A stretch of DNA of 64,000 bases, taken from positions 124,001 through 188,000 of the forward strand of contig CAWAHE010000028.1 of NCBI GenBank assembly GCA_963781775.1. The letters run 5' to 3'. Within the stretch, counting starts at the first letter, position 1. The number at the start of each line of letters is the position of its first letter. The position numbers and the translations under genes are program-made. The notes under the pieces were generated by a model. It was not told where the DNA came from. It saw only the letters and a list, made by a program, of their open reading frames with translations, and did not search any database. Shown here one piece after another: positions 9,028 through 16,513 of this stretch. The stretch comes from CAVSRC01 sp963781775 (GTDB lineage Bacteria > Pseudomonadota > Alphaproteobacteria > Rhizobiales > Kaistiaceae).

Positions 9028-10212
9028 CTATTTCGCCGGCGCCGCCTTCTCTTTCTCCTTCGCCTCTGGCTTGACCGTTCCACGAAGCGTCATGAACTTG
9101 TTGAGCAGATCGAACCAGAAGGGCGCGCCGAGCGTCACCGCGAAAGCGGTGATCAGCCAGCCGAGAAGTATCCGCAGCGTGGACCAGCTCGCCCAATTGT
9201 AGGTCAACGCGCATGTCGTGCCGGCCGGGCGGCAATTGTTCTCCGCCTGAGGCACCGGTACGAACCAGTATTGCCATCCGATCGGTACGCCGATCGAGTC
9301 CAGGCTCATCTTGATCGCCGCGATGGACTTCAACTCCGCGGCAATGTCGGGCGCTTCGCTTTTCGTCGATTGACCGGCCGCAGCGGCTTGACCGTCGCCC
9401 GCCGCTGGACCCGGCGCGGCGGGAGCCTCTCCCGCGGTTGCAGGGGGCGCGGCAGTCGCTGACTTGACCTGGACAGCCGCCTCGCCGCTTTGCACGATGG
9501 TCGCGGCGGACGCGACGACCGCCCGACGAAGCGCCTCATCACTGCCGAGCCGCTGGGCAATTGTGACTGCATCGACGTTGAGGACGACGGCGGCACCGAA
9601 GCCGATCGCAAAAAGTATGAACTGGGTGCGCCGCTTATACCAACCCGACACGCGGTCCATCGTTCCGTTGAACCAACTTTCCAGATTGGCCCTCACCTTC
9701 TCGATGTCATCGCCGGCCATCTCGACGGCTGATAGCAGCGCCCGCTTGATGTAGTCATTCTGGATCGATGCAGCGGCGGTTCTGAGATCAGCCACAGTCA
9801 GCGGTGCCTGCAATTCTGCCGGCGCCACATTCGGCTCGGCGAATTTGCCCTGCGTCACCAGATCGATCAACGCCACGGCGAACTGGTTCGCCGGAATATA
9901 AGACGGCAAAGACCTGCGCGCGCCCACCGGCATCGATTTGCCTGGACCTGCCCCTCCGAAGAATCCGCGTGCCGGTTTCAGATTGGCCAAACTGTACACC
10001 CCGCCGTAAAGGCTTTTGATCAGCGGATGGTCGAACACCTTTTGCGTCACCGCGGGATCGCTCAGCAGCTCCCGCACGCCACGCTCGAGATCCATGGCGC
10101 GCGACTTGAGAAGCATCTCGATGATTTCTCGAACCGCCGAGGCGATCAGGCTGACCGAAAGAAAAGCCAGCACCAACCCAACGGCGACATCAAGAATTCC
10201 GGAGCCGAACAT
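9028..10212 (-). CDS. Uncharacterised membrane protein, 394 residues
   Basis: Not assigned to a named family. The N-terminus (residues 1-30) is a hydrophobic helix, VAVGLVLAFLSVSLIASAV. A soluble region follows with a conserved-looking NQFAVALIDLV segment and an amphipathic helix, then a second membrane helix near FILFAIGFGAAVVLNVDAV, an Ala/Pro/Gly-rich loop of about 60 residues, and a C-terminal helix (LLGWLITAFAVTLGAPFWF) with a Lys/Glu tail. The start at 10212 is preceded by GGGAGG at good spacing; a longer reading to 10407 is rejected. Convergent with the MaoC pair. Possibly a structural or envelope protein; no function is claimed. Confidence 0.75.
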   Translation of the reverse strand: MFGSGILDVAVGLVLAFLSVSLIASAVREIIEMLLKSRAMDLERGVRELLSDPAVTQKVFDHPLIKSLYGGVYSLANLKPARGFFGGAGPGKSMPVGARRSLPSYIPANQFAVALIDLVTQGKFAEPNVAPAELQAPLTVADLRTAAASIQNDYIKRALLSAVEMAGDDIEKVRANLESWFNGTMDRVSGWYKRRTQFILFAIGFGAAVVLNVDAVTIAQRLGSDEALRRAVVASAATIVQSGEAAVQVKSATAAPPATAGEAPAAPGPAAGDGQAAAAGQSTKSEAPDIAAELKSIAAIKMSLDSIGVPIGWQYWFVPVPQAENNCRPAGTTCALTYNWASWSTLRILLGWLITAFAVTLGAPFWFDLLNKFMTLRGTVKPEAKEKEKAAPAK

Positions 10213-10372
10213 TGCGCCCTCCCGGCCAACAACGATCGAGGCCGCAATTGTAGTGCCAACAACCGGCGGGCGTCGATATCGAACGCGGACCGGCAGCCGA
10301 AAGGTTTGATCGCGAGAGCCCGCAGTATCGACGCCACGGCGACGATAGCTCGGAGGGCAGATTATCGCATGC

Positions 10373-10400
10373 GGCGCGCCGCGGACCGCCGCGGCGCGCC
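10373..10400 (-). terminator. Strong hairpin after the HAD phosphatase gene
   Basis: A perfect 12-bp inverted repeat (GGCGCGCCGCGG and its complement) with a 4-nt loop sits 11 bases past the stop of the phosphatase gene. It is very GC-rich and lacks a T-run, so it may be an RNA-stabilising hairpin or a non-canonical terminator. Confidence 0.6.
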
Positions 10401-10411
10401 AGGTCACACAA

Positions 10412-11275
10412 CTATTGGGGCGGGCCGGCCCAGGCGGGCAACGCGTCGATCTTCATCTGGCGGCGCTCGTCGGGCGACTTCTTGTAGTCCGACATGAACG
10501 GCGCCGACTCGAACGATCCGTATTCGGGATTGGCGAAGAAGATCCAGTCATGGCCGATATGGGCCATGTTCTTGTTGAGCGAAGCGAGCCGATCGGCCTC
10601 CGAGCCCGAGGCATCGTCGGAGAAGTCGCCGTAGTTGTCGCCGAGCAGCAGAAGCACGCGATAGTCCTTGGCGACGGAGGCGAGGCGCGACCCCTTCTTG
10701 GACGTCCAGTCTGGCTGTTCCTTGTTCATGAGGAAAGTGTCGACGTTGCCGCCCATCGGGAAGCCCAGCGCCTCCGCGTTCTTGCGCGTCGCCTCTTCCT
10801 GCGAGGCGTCGCGATTGGTCACGTAGAAGATCTTCACGCCCTTGGAGTCGGCGTATTTCAGGAAGTCGACCGCGCCGGGAACGGCCTTGGCGGCCTCCGC
10901 CTTGGTCCAGGCATCGTAGGTCTTGCCCGAGTAGTCCTTGCCGGCCTTGACCAGCCACGCCTCGTAGCCGCCATTGTCGAACAGCGTCTCGTCGATATCG
11001 GCGATGATCGCCACCGGCTTGTCGGTGGCGTCGGTCTGGTCGAGCGCGCTCCAGCTCTTGTCGGCAAGCGCCTGGTCGAGCCGTATCTGGGCGAGATCGA
11101 ACGTCTGCAATGTGTTGGCCTTGTACTCGACGGAATTCGACACCCAGAGCGTCGCATTGAGCAGATCGTTCTGAGGCACCGGATCGGCGGCAAGCGCCGC
11201 GCCGACCGTCAACGGCATGGCCAGGCACCCGGCGGCAACGATCGTGAACAGCTTGGAACGCGATATACCAGTCAT
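10412..11275 (-). CDS. Secreted HAD-type acid phosphatase (class B / e(P4)-like)
   Basis: Signal peptide at the N-terminus (residues 1-30, ending GAALA-AD) and the HAD phosphatase motif DIDETLFDN with both nucleophile Asps, then KIFYVTNRD (motif II) and LLLGDNYGDF (motif IV). This matches the 5'-nucleotidase lipoprotein e(P4)/acid phosphatase family, which removes phosphate from nucleotides in the periplasm. No lipobox Cys is seen at the cleavage site, so it is probably soluble rather than a lipoprotein. The start at 11275 is preceded by a GGAGAG/GAGG site; an upstream start at 11308 is less likely. Divergent from the acyl carrier protein gene. Confidence 0.88.
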   Translation of the reverse strand: MTGISRSKLFTIVAAGCLAMPLTVGAALAADPVPQNDLLNATLWVSNSVEYKANTLQTFDLAQIRLDQALADKSWSALDQTDATDKPVAIIADIDETLFDNGGYEAWLVKAGKDYSGKTYDAWTKAEAAKAVPGAVDFLKYADSKGVKIFYVTNRDASQEEATRKNAEALGFPMGGNVDTFLMNKEQPDWTSKKGSRLASVAKDYRVLLLLGDNYGDFSDDASGSEADRLASLNKNMAHIGHDWIFFANPEYGSFESAPFMSDYKKSPDERRQMKIDALPAWAGPPQ

Positions 11276-11557
11276 GGATTTCGCCTCTCTCTCCAGTCTT
11301 GTTGGCACGGAAGACCGGCGCAGGCGAAGAATCCTTTGCCGGCTTTGGATCGACGCCTGTCCGTGGCGGCTGCGGAAGCACGGTCGGACACAAGACAGGC
11401 GGGATTGCCTCAGAACCTAGCGCATTCCTTTATCGGGATCACGACAATCCGTGTGCGTCACGGTGTCGGCCGATCCGTCCGCGCGGTAGCCCGCGAACAT
11501 TGTCTGATGTAGCTTCGCTGCGCCGACGGACATCGTCGTTGGAATTGAGGGAGCGCC

Positions 11558-11887
11558 ATGAGCACACGAACCCGACGCCAGGTGATGAGCGCCGCGCTTG
11601 GCGCGGTGGTCGCGGCGGCGTCCGGCGCGGCGGCCCGAGCCGCGCAACAGTGCGCCGTGCGCGAACGGGTTGTCCAGATCATCGTCGAGCATCTTGGCGT
11701 CGACGCCGGCAAGGTCACCGACACCGCAGCTTTTATCGATGATCTGGGCGCCGACAGCCTCGACACGGTCGAACTGGCGATGGCATTCGAGGAGGAGTTC
11801 GGGGTCGAGATTCCCGACGACGCGGCCGAGACGATTATCACCGTCGGCGATGCGATCCGCTACCTCGAACCCAGGGTCTGCACCTAA
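11558..11887 (+). CDS. Acyl carrier protein with N-terminal Tat-like leader
   Basis: Residues 32-109 form a complete acyl carrier protein: RVVQIIVEHLGV, then GADSLDTVELAMAFEEEFG with the phosphopantetheine-attachment Ser at residue 67, then IPDDAAETI and the last helix. In front sits an unusual 28-residue leader with twin arginines at 6-7 (TRTRRQVM), an Ala/Gly-rich weakly hydrophobic stretch and an ARA cleavage-like site at 26-28, which reads as a Tat signal peptide. The ATG at 11558 has a good GAGGGAG site. A GTG at 11657 would give a plain 76-residue ACP, so the leader could be misread, but nothing resembling a ribosome binding site supports that start. Stop overlaps the convergent GST stop. 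Confidence 0.85.
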   Translation: MSTRTRRQVMSAALGAVVAAASGAAARAAQQCAVRERVVQIIVEHLGVDAGKVTDTAAFIDDLGADSLDTVELAMAFEEEFGVEIPDDAAETIITVGDAIRYLEPRVCT

Positions 11888-12552
11888 GGTGTCGGCGGCT
11901 CCGGCACCGGGTCGCGCTTGGCCTGGTCTTCCCACGCCAGGAAATCGGGATCGGTGAGCACCGCTTCCATGTAGGCGGCGCCGGTCGTCGCGAGTTTGAC
12001 CCCGTACGTCCGGAAGCGCGTGACCACCGGCGCATACATCGCGTCGGCAATGCTCCACCGCCCGAACAGGAACGGTCCGCCACCGGCCTTCCCCCAACGC
12101 TCGCGGCACTCGCGCCACATCACCTCGACGCGGGCGATCTCGCTATTGGCCTGCGGATTGTTAGGGTTGGGGTGACGTTCGAGCAGCGCCATGTTGAGAT
12201 GTTCGCGCAGCGCCCGGAAGCCGGAATGCATCTCCGCCGAGATGGCGCGGGCATGCGCCCGGGCGACGGCGTCGTCCGGCCACAGCCTGGCGGCCGGCAC
12301 CGTCTCGGCGAGATACTCGGCTATCGCGATGGAATCCCATACGCGCACCTCGCCGCCGTCGGGACGCTTGTGAACGAGGAAAGGAACCTTGCCGGTCGGC
12401 GACAGGCGGTTCAGCGTCGCCTTGCCCTCCCCCGTGCGATAGCGGATCAGCGTCTCGTCGAAGGGCACGCCGGTCTTCTTCATTGGCAGCCAGCCGCGCA
12501 GCGACCACGTCGATGTAGTGCGGTAGCCGATGTAGATGTGGAAGTCGGGCAT
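11884..12552 (-). CDS. Glutathione S-transferase family protein
   Basis: 222-residue GST-like protein. The N-terminal thioredoxin-fold domain shows the family pattern with STWSLRGWLP near the active-site position (Ser in ST.S), PTGKVPFLV with the cis-Pro, and DSIAIAEYLAE for glutathione binding; a helical C-terminal domain follows. It probably conjugates or isomerises small electrophiles in the cytosol; the substrate is unknown. The ATG at 12552 has AAGGA eight bases ahead and lies two bases after the apt stop, so it is co-translated with apt; a TTG at 12558 is a weaker option. Confidence 0.88.
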   Translation of the reverse strand: MPDFHIYIGYRTTSTWSLRGWLPMKKTGVPFDETLIRYRTGEGKATLNRLSPTGKVPFLVHKRPDGGEVRVWDSIAIAEYLAETVPAARLWPDDAVARAHARAISAEMHSGFRALREHLNMALLERHPNPNNPQANSEIARVEVMWRECRERWGKAGGGPFLFGRWSIADAMYAPVVTRFRTYGVKLATTGAAYMEAVLTDPDFLAWEDQAKRDPVPEPPTP

Positions 12553-12554
12553 GC

Positions 12555-13100
12555 TCAATGTCCTTCGAAGCTGACGAGAGTGTGGACCTTGACGTCGCGC
12601 GCCGCGAGACGCCTGGCGCCGCCGAGATCGGGAAGGTCGATGACGAAGGCCGCCGAGACAATCTCGCCGCCCGAACGGCGGATCAGTTCGGTCGCCGCTT
12701 CCGCCGTGCCGCCGGTGGCGATGAGGTCGTCGATGAGCAGAACCCTGTCGCCGGACTGAATCGCGTCGGCGTGTATCTCGATGGTGTCGACGCCGTATTC
12801 GAGGCTGTACTCCTGACCGATCGTGCGCCAGGGCAGCTTGCCCTTCTTGCGGATCGGCACGAAGCCGCGGCCGAGTTCATGGGCGACGGCGCCGCCGAGA
12901 ATGAAGCCGCGCGCCTCGATTCCAGCGACATGATCAATGCCGGCGCCGAGAAAAGGTAGCACCAGCCCATCGATCGCGGCGCGCAAGCCGGCCGGATTGG
13001 CGATCAGCGTGGTGATGTCGCGGAAGAGGATTCCGGGCTTGGGATAGTCCGGGATCGTGCGGATCAACGACTTGATATCGACGCCACGACTGGCAGCCAT
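12555..13100 (-). CDS. apt: Adenine phosphoribosyltransferase
   Basis: Purine-salvage enzyme that makes AMP from adenine and PRPP. The 181-residue product has the family hallmarks: PDYPKPGILFRDIT at the N-terminus, IEARGFILGGAVAHELG, and the PRPP-binding loop LLIDDLIATGGTAEAA. The start at 13100 gives the usual length of about 180 residues and has AGGGAGG upstream; a longer reading to 13175 adds an unrelated Arg-rich stretch. First gene of a two-gene unit with the GST. Confidence 0.96.
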   Translation of the reverse strand: MAASRGVDIKSLIRTIPDYPKPGILFRDITTLIANPAGLRAAIDGLVLPFLGAGIDHVAGIEARGFILGGAVAHELGRGFVPIRKKGKLPWRTIGQEYSLEYGVDTIEIHADAIQSGDRVLLIDDLIATGGTAEAATELIRRSGGEIVSAAFVIDLPDLGGARRLAARDVKVHTLVSFEGH

Positions 13101-13183
13101 TGCGGCCGGCCCTCCCTCACCCGATCGGCTCTTGCGCCTCACGCGCCCATAGCATTGCCCTGCCAAGAACACCACGTCTTCGG

Positions 13184-13852
13184 TCAGCCCTTCGCAGCGG
13201 CCGCAGGCGCACCATCGTCGAACCGGTAGCCAAACACCTTGATGTCGTCGTGGTAGGCGACGGCGATCATCCGCATGGTCTCTTCATCGTAGAAGGCCCG
13301 ATAGTCTGTCGGCTCCGTCGCGTTGCGCTGGGGCAGCGTCTTGCTCCGGCCGAAGAGCTCGCGGCTGACGTCGGCGAAATCATCCGCAAGCGTCTCGAAG
13401 CGCAACACCCGGTCGACCAAAAGGCTACCGGTCTCGCTGTAGAGAAACCGCTTTTGCGGATCGACGTGGCGGAGTTCGCCGAAGGCCAGGCCCGGGCGGA
13501 CGATCTGACTGACGAAGGTTCGAAACGGAATTCCCCAATGCTGGTGGCGGAATTTGTACTCGGACACCGCCCGCGACCACGGGTTACGGACGACGCTGAA
13601 CTTAAAATATGCCGCGAAATCCGCCGGGCTGAGGTAGCCAAACTTGACGTATTCGCTGGCGTAGAGATGCGCGAGCCGCGGGGGCCCCTTGGCAGGATCG
13701 TCGTTCGGGCGCATCAGCAGCGGAGCTCTCTCTTCCCAAGTTAGTCCAAGCTGGTCGAGAAAGACGCTCGCGATGCTCTGTCCGCCGGTCTTGGGCACAT
13801 GCACAAAAATCGTCCGGAAGTCATGCGACAGCATACGAGATCGCGCGCCCAT
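13184..13852 (-). CDS. Sulfotransferase family 2 protein
   Basis: PAPS-dependent sulfotransferase-like protein of 222 residues. The 5'-phosphosulfate-binding loop is FVHVPKTGGQSIAS near the N-terminus and the 3'-phosphate-binding segment is FSVVRNPWSRAVSEYKF, both typical of carbohydrate (Sulfotransfer_2) enzymes. Such genes usually decorate surface polysaccharides or secreted glycans. Start ambiguous between 13852 and 13834; neither has a strong ribosome binding site. Codon use looks less GC-biased than the neighbours, which suggests acquisition by transfer. It lies just beyond the duplicated HAD gene fragment. The acceptor is unknown. Confidence 0.88.
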   Translation of the reverse strand: MGARSRMLSHDFRTIFVHVPKTGGQSIASVFLDQLGLTWEERAPLLMRPNDDPAKGPPRLAHLYASEYVKFGYLSPADFAAYFKFSVVRNPWSRAVSEYKFRHQHWGIPFRTFVSQIVRPGLAFGELRHVDPQKRFLYSETGSLLVDRVLRFETLADDFADVSRELFGRSKTLPQRNATEPTDYRAFYDEETMRMIAVAYHDDIKVFGYRFDDGAPAAAAKG

Positions 13853-13923
13853 GGTTGTATTGCGGGAGTCACTAGACGATCACCGGCGCAGGGACAAGGC
13901 GCGGCACGATGCAACGGCAAACA

Positions 13924-14064
13924 CTACCAAGCCGCGACGATCACCGGAATCTCGGCGAGGTGATGGACCGCCGCATCGGCGTCCCGCGGTGGCTCATAGT
14001 AGGTGTTTACCACCCAGATCGTGCGCATGCCTGCGGACCTGGCGCCGGCAATATCGGCCTCCGG
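13924..14064 (-). repeat. 141-bp direct repeat, copy A (orphan 3' end of the HAD gene)
   Basis: Identical over 141 bp to 14962-15102, where it forms the last 46 codons plus the stop of the intact HAD hydrolase gene. Here it is a headless remnant placed two bases past the stop of the second sulfotransferase. The offset between copies is 1038 bp. Such exact repeats at the 3' end of a gene are what is left when a segment is inserted so that it restores the target gene, or when a tandem duplication occurs. Confidence 0.97.
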
Positions 14065-14066
14065 CG

Positions 14067-14876
14067 TCACGGAAGCACCGACAGACGCGCGATCTCACTA
14101 GCGATTTGATCCGCGAGCTCCGCAGTCTCAGGCTCAGCCATGATACCCACCAGCGCAGCTTTTTCGGCATCGTTCAAGAAGTTGGCGCGGTTAAGAAGAT
14201 GGGCCGGGTTGATCTGCATCTGCCCGAACGAGCTTCCCCTGCCCTCCGAGGCGACGCGTCCCGATGGGGGCAGCGGATCAGCGATGCCAAGCTGAGCGGC
14301 TACACTCATACGATAACCATCCCCGATCAGCCACGCGTCGTAGTAGATCGCCGTAACCGGCTGCCCGCGATCGACACCGGATAGAGCTGCCCGTGCGTGC
14401 TCCTGCCAGATGCGTATGGCGCGTGCGCGCATTTGCGGATGGTCCCGGCGAAAGGCAAGCAGATTCGAGTCGGATGCCCGCCTGATACGGCTGGCGAAAA
14501 GATTGCGCGGATCGCGGACGATCACTATCCGGCGCGCCTCCGGATGGGTGAACGGCCGCACCCAGAGTTGGTGATCTTCGAGACTGACGAGCAGCGGCGA
14601 CGGGTCGATCGTATTTCCGGCAAGCTGATCGCGCTGCCGCTTCCACTCCAGCCAGTCCGCAAAAAGCGGTAGCGAGGTCGGCAACGACCTGCGCGCCGAC
14701 AAAATTGGTTGGATCGGTAGATCGTTGTTAACAAATCCCGCGCCAGGAAAATTATCGAGCAGCCAGTTGATGATGGCATGGCCGCCACTTCGCTTCATGT
14801 GATGAAGGAAAAAGACGCCTTGCATGACGGCTATGCTGACGACCGGTGCGAGTTTGGCGGACTGCGGTGCGGGCAC
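14067..14876 (-). CDS. Sulfotransferase-like protein within a repeat-flanked segment
   Basis: P-loop-type sulfotransferase relative of up to 269 residues. It has a PAPS 5'-binding loop variant, FFLHHMKRSGGHAIINWLL, and a 3'-phosphate segment RRIVIVRDPRNLFASRIR. The annotated GTG start at 14876 directly abuts GAGAGG; an ATG at 14825, giving a protein that begins just before the binding loop, is equally possible. Its base composition is visibly lower in GC than flanking genes, with AT-rich stretches near 14700-14750. It is bracketed by the 141-bp repeat, so it probably arrived with the 1038-bp segment. The acceptor substrate is unknown. Confidence 0.75.
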   Translation of the reverse strand: MPAPQSAKLAPVVSIAVMQGVFFLHHMKRSGGHAIINWLLDNFPGAGFVNNDLPIQPILSARRSLPTSLPLFADWLEWKRQRDQLAGNTIDPSPLLVSLEDHQLWVRPFTHPEARRIVIVRDPRNLFASRIRRASDSNLLAFRRDHPQMRARAIRIWQEHARAALSGVDRGQPVTAIYYDAWLIGDGYRMSVAAQLGIADPLPPSGRVASEGRGSSFGQMQINPAHLLNRANFLNDAEKAALVGIMAEPETAELADQIASEIARLSVLP

Positions 14877-14961
14877 CCTCTCGCGATGATCATCCGTGGA
14901 CCTCTGCGATGGCCATGCAATTCACGCACGGGTCGAAGCCTCCCGGCTCTCCGCCAGTCCG

Positions 14962-15102
14962 CTACCAAGCCGCGACGATCACCGGAATCTCGGCGAGGTG
15001 ATGGACCGCCGCATCGGCGTCCCGCGGTGGCTCATAGTAGGTGTTTACCACCCAGATCGTGCGCATGCCTGCGGACCTGGCGCCGGCAATATCGGCCTCC
15101 GG
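14962..15102 (-). repeat. 141-bp direct repeat, copy B (3' end of the intact HAD gene)
   Basis: Second copy of the exact 141-bp repeat; see 13924-14064. It starts precisely at the stop codon of the HAD gene and runs inwards. The flanking sequences outside the repeat differ between the copies, so the duplication boundary is sharp on both sides. Confidence 0.97.
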
Positions 15103-15627
15103 ATTGTCGCCGACATAGGCCGCCTCGGCCGCAGTGACGCCGAGGCGCGCGAGCGCCCGGCGGAATATCTCCGGATCGGGCTTGCGGATGCCTTCGGCGT
15201 CCGAAATGAGGATCGCGTCGAAAGCGTGTGTCAGCCCCAGTCCGGCGATCGTATGCTCCTGGATCGGCACCTGCCCGTTGGTGACGATGCCGAGACGCAG
15301 GCCGTCGGCGCGCAGCCGCTCGAGCGTCGGAAAGAGATCGTCGGGCGCACGGCAATAGGCGTTGTAGCCATCGACATAGTCGGCGACGAGCACTGGCGCG
15401 GCGCTGACGTCTCCGCCAATCTCCGACAGAATCCGCGGGTACACGACATCCCGCCTGACTGAGCCATTGGCGTCGTAGGCGACGAACTTGTCGATGAAAG
15501 CCTGAAGCGGAAGGGCGCCGAGCAGGTCGACGCGTTTCTCGTATTGCGCGGTCAGGAACGCGCGCAACGCCGTTTCGCGCTTGTAGAGCGTTCCGTCGAC
15601 ATCAAACAGGACCGCCCGCAGCGCCAA
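14962..15627 (-). CDS. HAD family hydrolase
   Basis: Cytosolic phosphatase-like enzyme of the haloacid dehalogenase superfamily, 221 residues. Motif I is VLFDVDGTLY, motif II is LGIVTNG, motif III Lys lies in GIRKPDPEIF, and motif IV is AAYVGDNPEADIAGARSAG. The cap is inserted after motif I (C1 type), as in phosphoglycolate-phosphatase-like enzymes; the substrate is not predictable. TTG start at 15627, 18 bp after the cytochrome c1 gene in the same direction. Its last 141 bp are duplicated downstream. Confidence 0.88.
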   Translation of the reverse strand: MALRAVLFDVDGTLYKRETALRAFLTAQYEKRVDLLGALPLQAFIDKFVAYDANGSVRRDVVYPRILSEIGGDVSAAPVLVADYVDGYNAYCRAPDDLFPTLERLRADGLRLGIVTNGQVPIQEHTIAGLGLTHAFDAILISDAEGIRKPDPEIFRRALARLGVTAAEAAYVGDNPEADIAGARSAGMRTIWVVNTYYEPPRDADAAVHHLAEIPVIVAAW

Positions 15628-15645
15628 CAGTCCGGCGCCCGCTCG

Positions 15646-16509
15646 TCAGTGAGCGACGCCCGACCAGACGCGCTTCTTGGTGAGGTACATCAGGCCGGTG
15701 AAGATGATCAGGAAGATCCCGACCATGAAGCCGATGCGCTTGCGCTCGCCCAGATGCGGCTCGGCGGCCCACATCAGGAAGGCCGAAACGTCGGTGGCGT
15801 ACTGATCGACGGTCTGCGGTGTGCCATCGCTGTAGGTCACCTGATCGGCCGAGAGCGGTGGCGGCATCTTCAGCGACACTGCGGCGCGATAGTAGGGATT
15901 GTAGTAGGTCCCCTCCGGAACGGTGATGCCGGGAGGCGGATCCTGGAAGCCGGTCAGCAGGGCATGGATATAGTCGGGCCCGCCCTCCTGGTAGGCGGTG
16001 AAGAAGTCGACCGTCGCCCACAGCAGGCCACGGCTGACGCCACGCGCCTTGGCGATCACCGACAGGTCGGGCGGCGCGGCGCCGCCATTGGCGGCGGCGG
16101 CGGCTTCGACATTCGGGAACGGAGCCGGGAAATGGTCATAGGGCTTGCCCGGCCGCTGGAACATGTCGCCGGCGTCGTTAGGCCCATCGGTGATCGTGAA
16201 ACTCGCCGCCAGCGCCTTGACTTCGTCCTCGGTGAAATGCGGGCCGCCCTCGTCGGCGAGGTTGCGGAACGCCACCAGGTCCATCGAATGGCAGGCCGAG
16301 CAGACTTCCTTGTAGACCTGATAGCCGCGCTGCAACTGCGCGGTGTCGTACTTGCCGAAGACACCGGCGAACGACCAGCGCTGCAGCGGCGGCTTCTTGA
16401 TCGGGAATTCGGACGGCGTCGTCCCCTCGCCTTCCTGGGCGGCGGCGGGCAGGCCCGCGCAGAGGCCGATCGCGACTGCGGCGGCGAGAAGACCGGCAAT
16501 GCGTTTCAT
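15646..16509 (-). CDS. petC: Cytochrome c1 of the bc1 complex
   Basis: Heme c subunit of ubiquinol:cytochrome c oxidoreductase. A signal peptide (about residues 1-24) precedes the mature protein. The heme-binding CSACH motif (CxxCH) is in QVYKEVCSACHSMD, and the distal Met ligand is likely in the SLKMPPPLSADQVTY region. One C-terminal membrane anchor (VGIFLIIFTGLMYL) ends with the usual KKRVW. Third gene of petABC, four bases after petB. It passes electrons from the Rieske centre to soluble or membrane cytochrome c in the periplasm. Confidence 0.96.
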   Translation of the reverse strand: MKRIAGLLAAAVAIGLCAGLPAAAQEGEGTTPSEFPIKKPPLQRWSFAGVFGKYDTAQLQRGYQVYKEVCSACHSMDLVAFRNLADEGGPHFTEDEVKALAASFTITDGPNDAGDMFQRPGKPYDHFPAPFPNVEAAAAANGGAAPPDLSVIAKARGVSRGLLWATVDFFTAYQEGGPDYIHALLTGFQDPPPGITVPEGTYYNPYYRAAVSLKMPPPLSADQVTYSDGTPQTVDQYATDVSAFLMWAAEPHLGERKRIGFMVGIFLIIFTGLMYLTKKRVWSGVAH

Positions 16510-16513
16510 CGGC

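Noticed and set aside
13924..14064. Copy A of the repeat as a separate gene
   Set aside because: It is only the last 47 codons of the HAD gene without a start; annotated as repeat.
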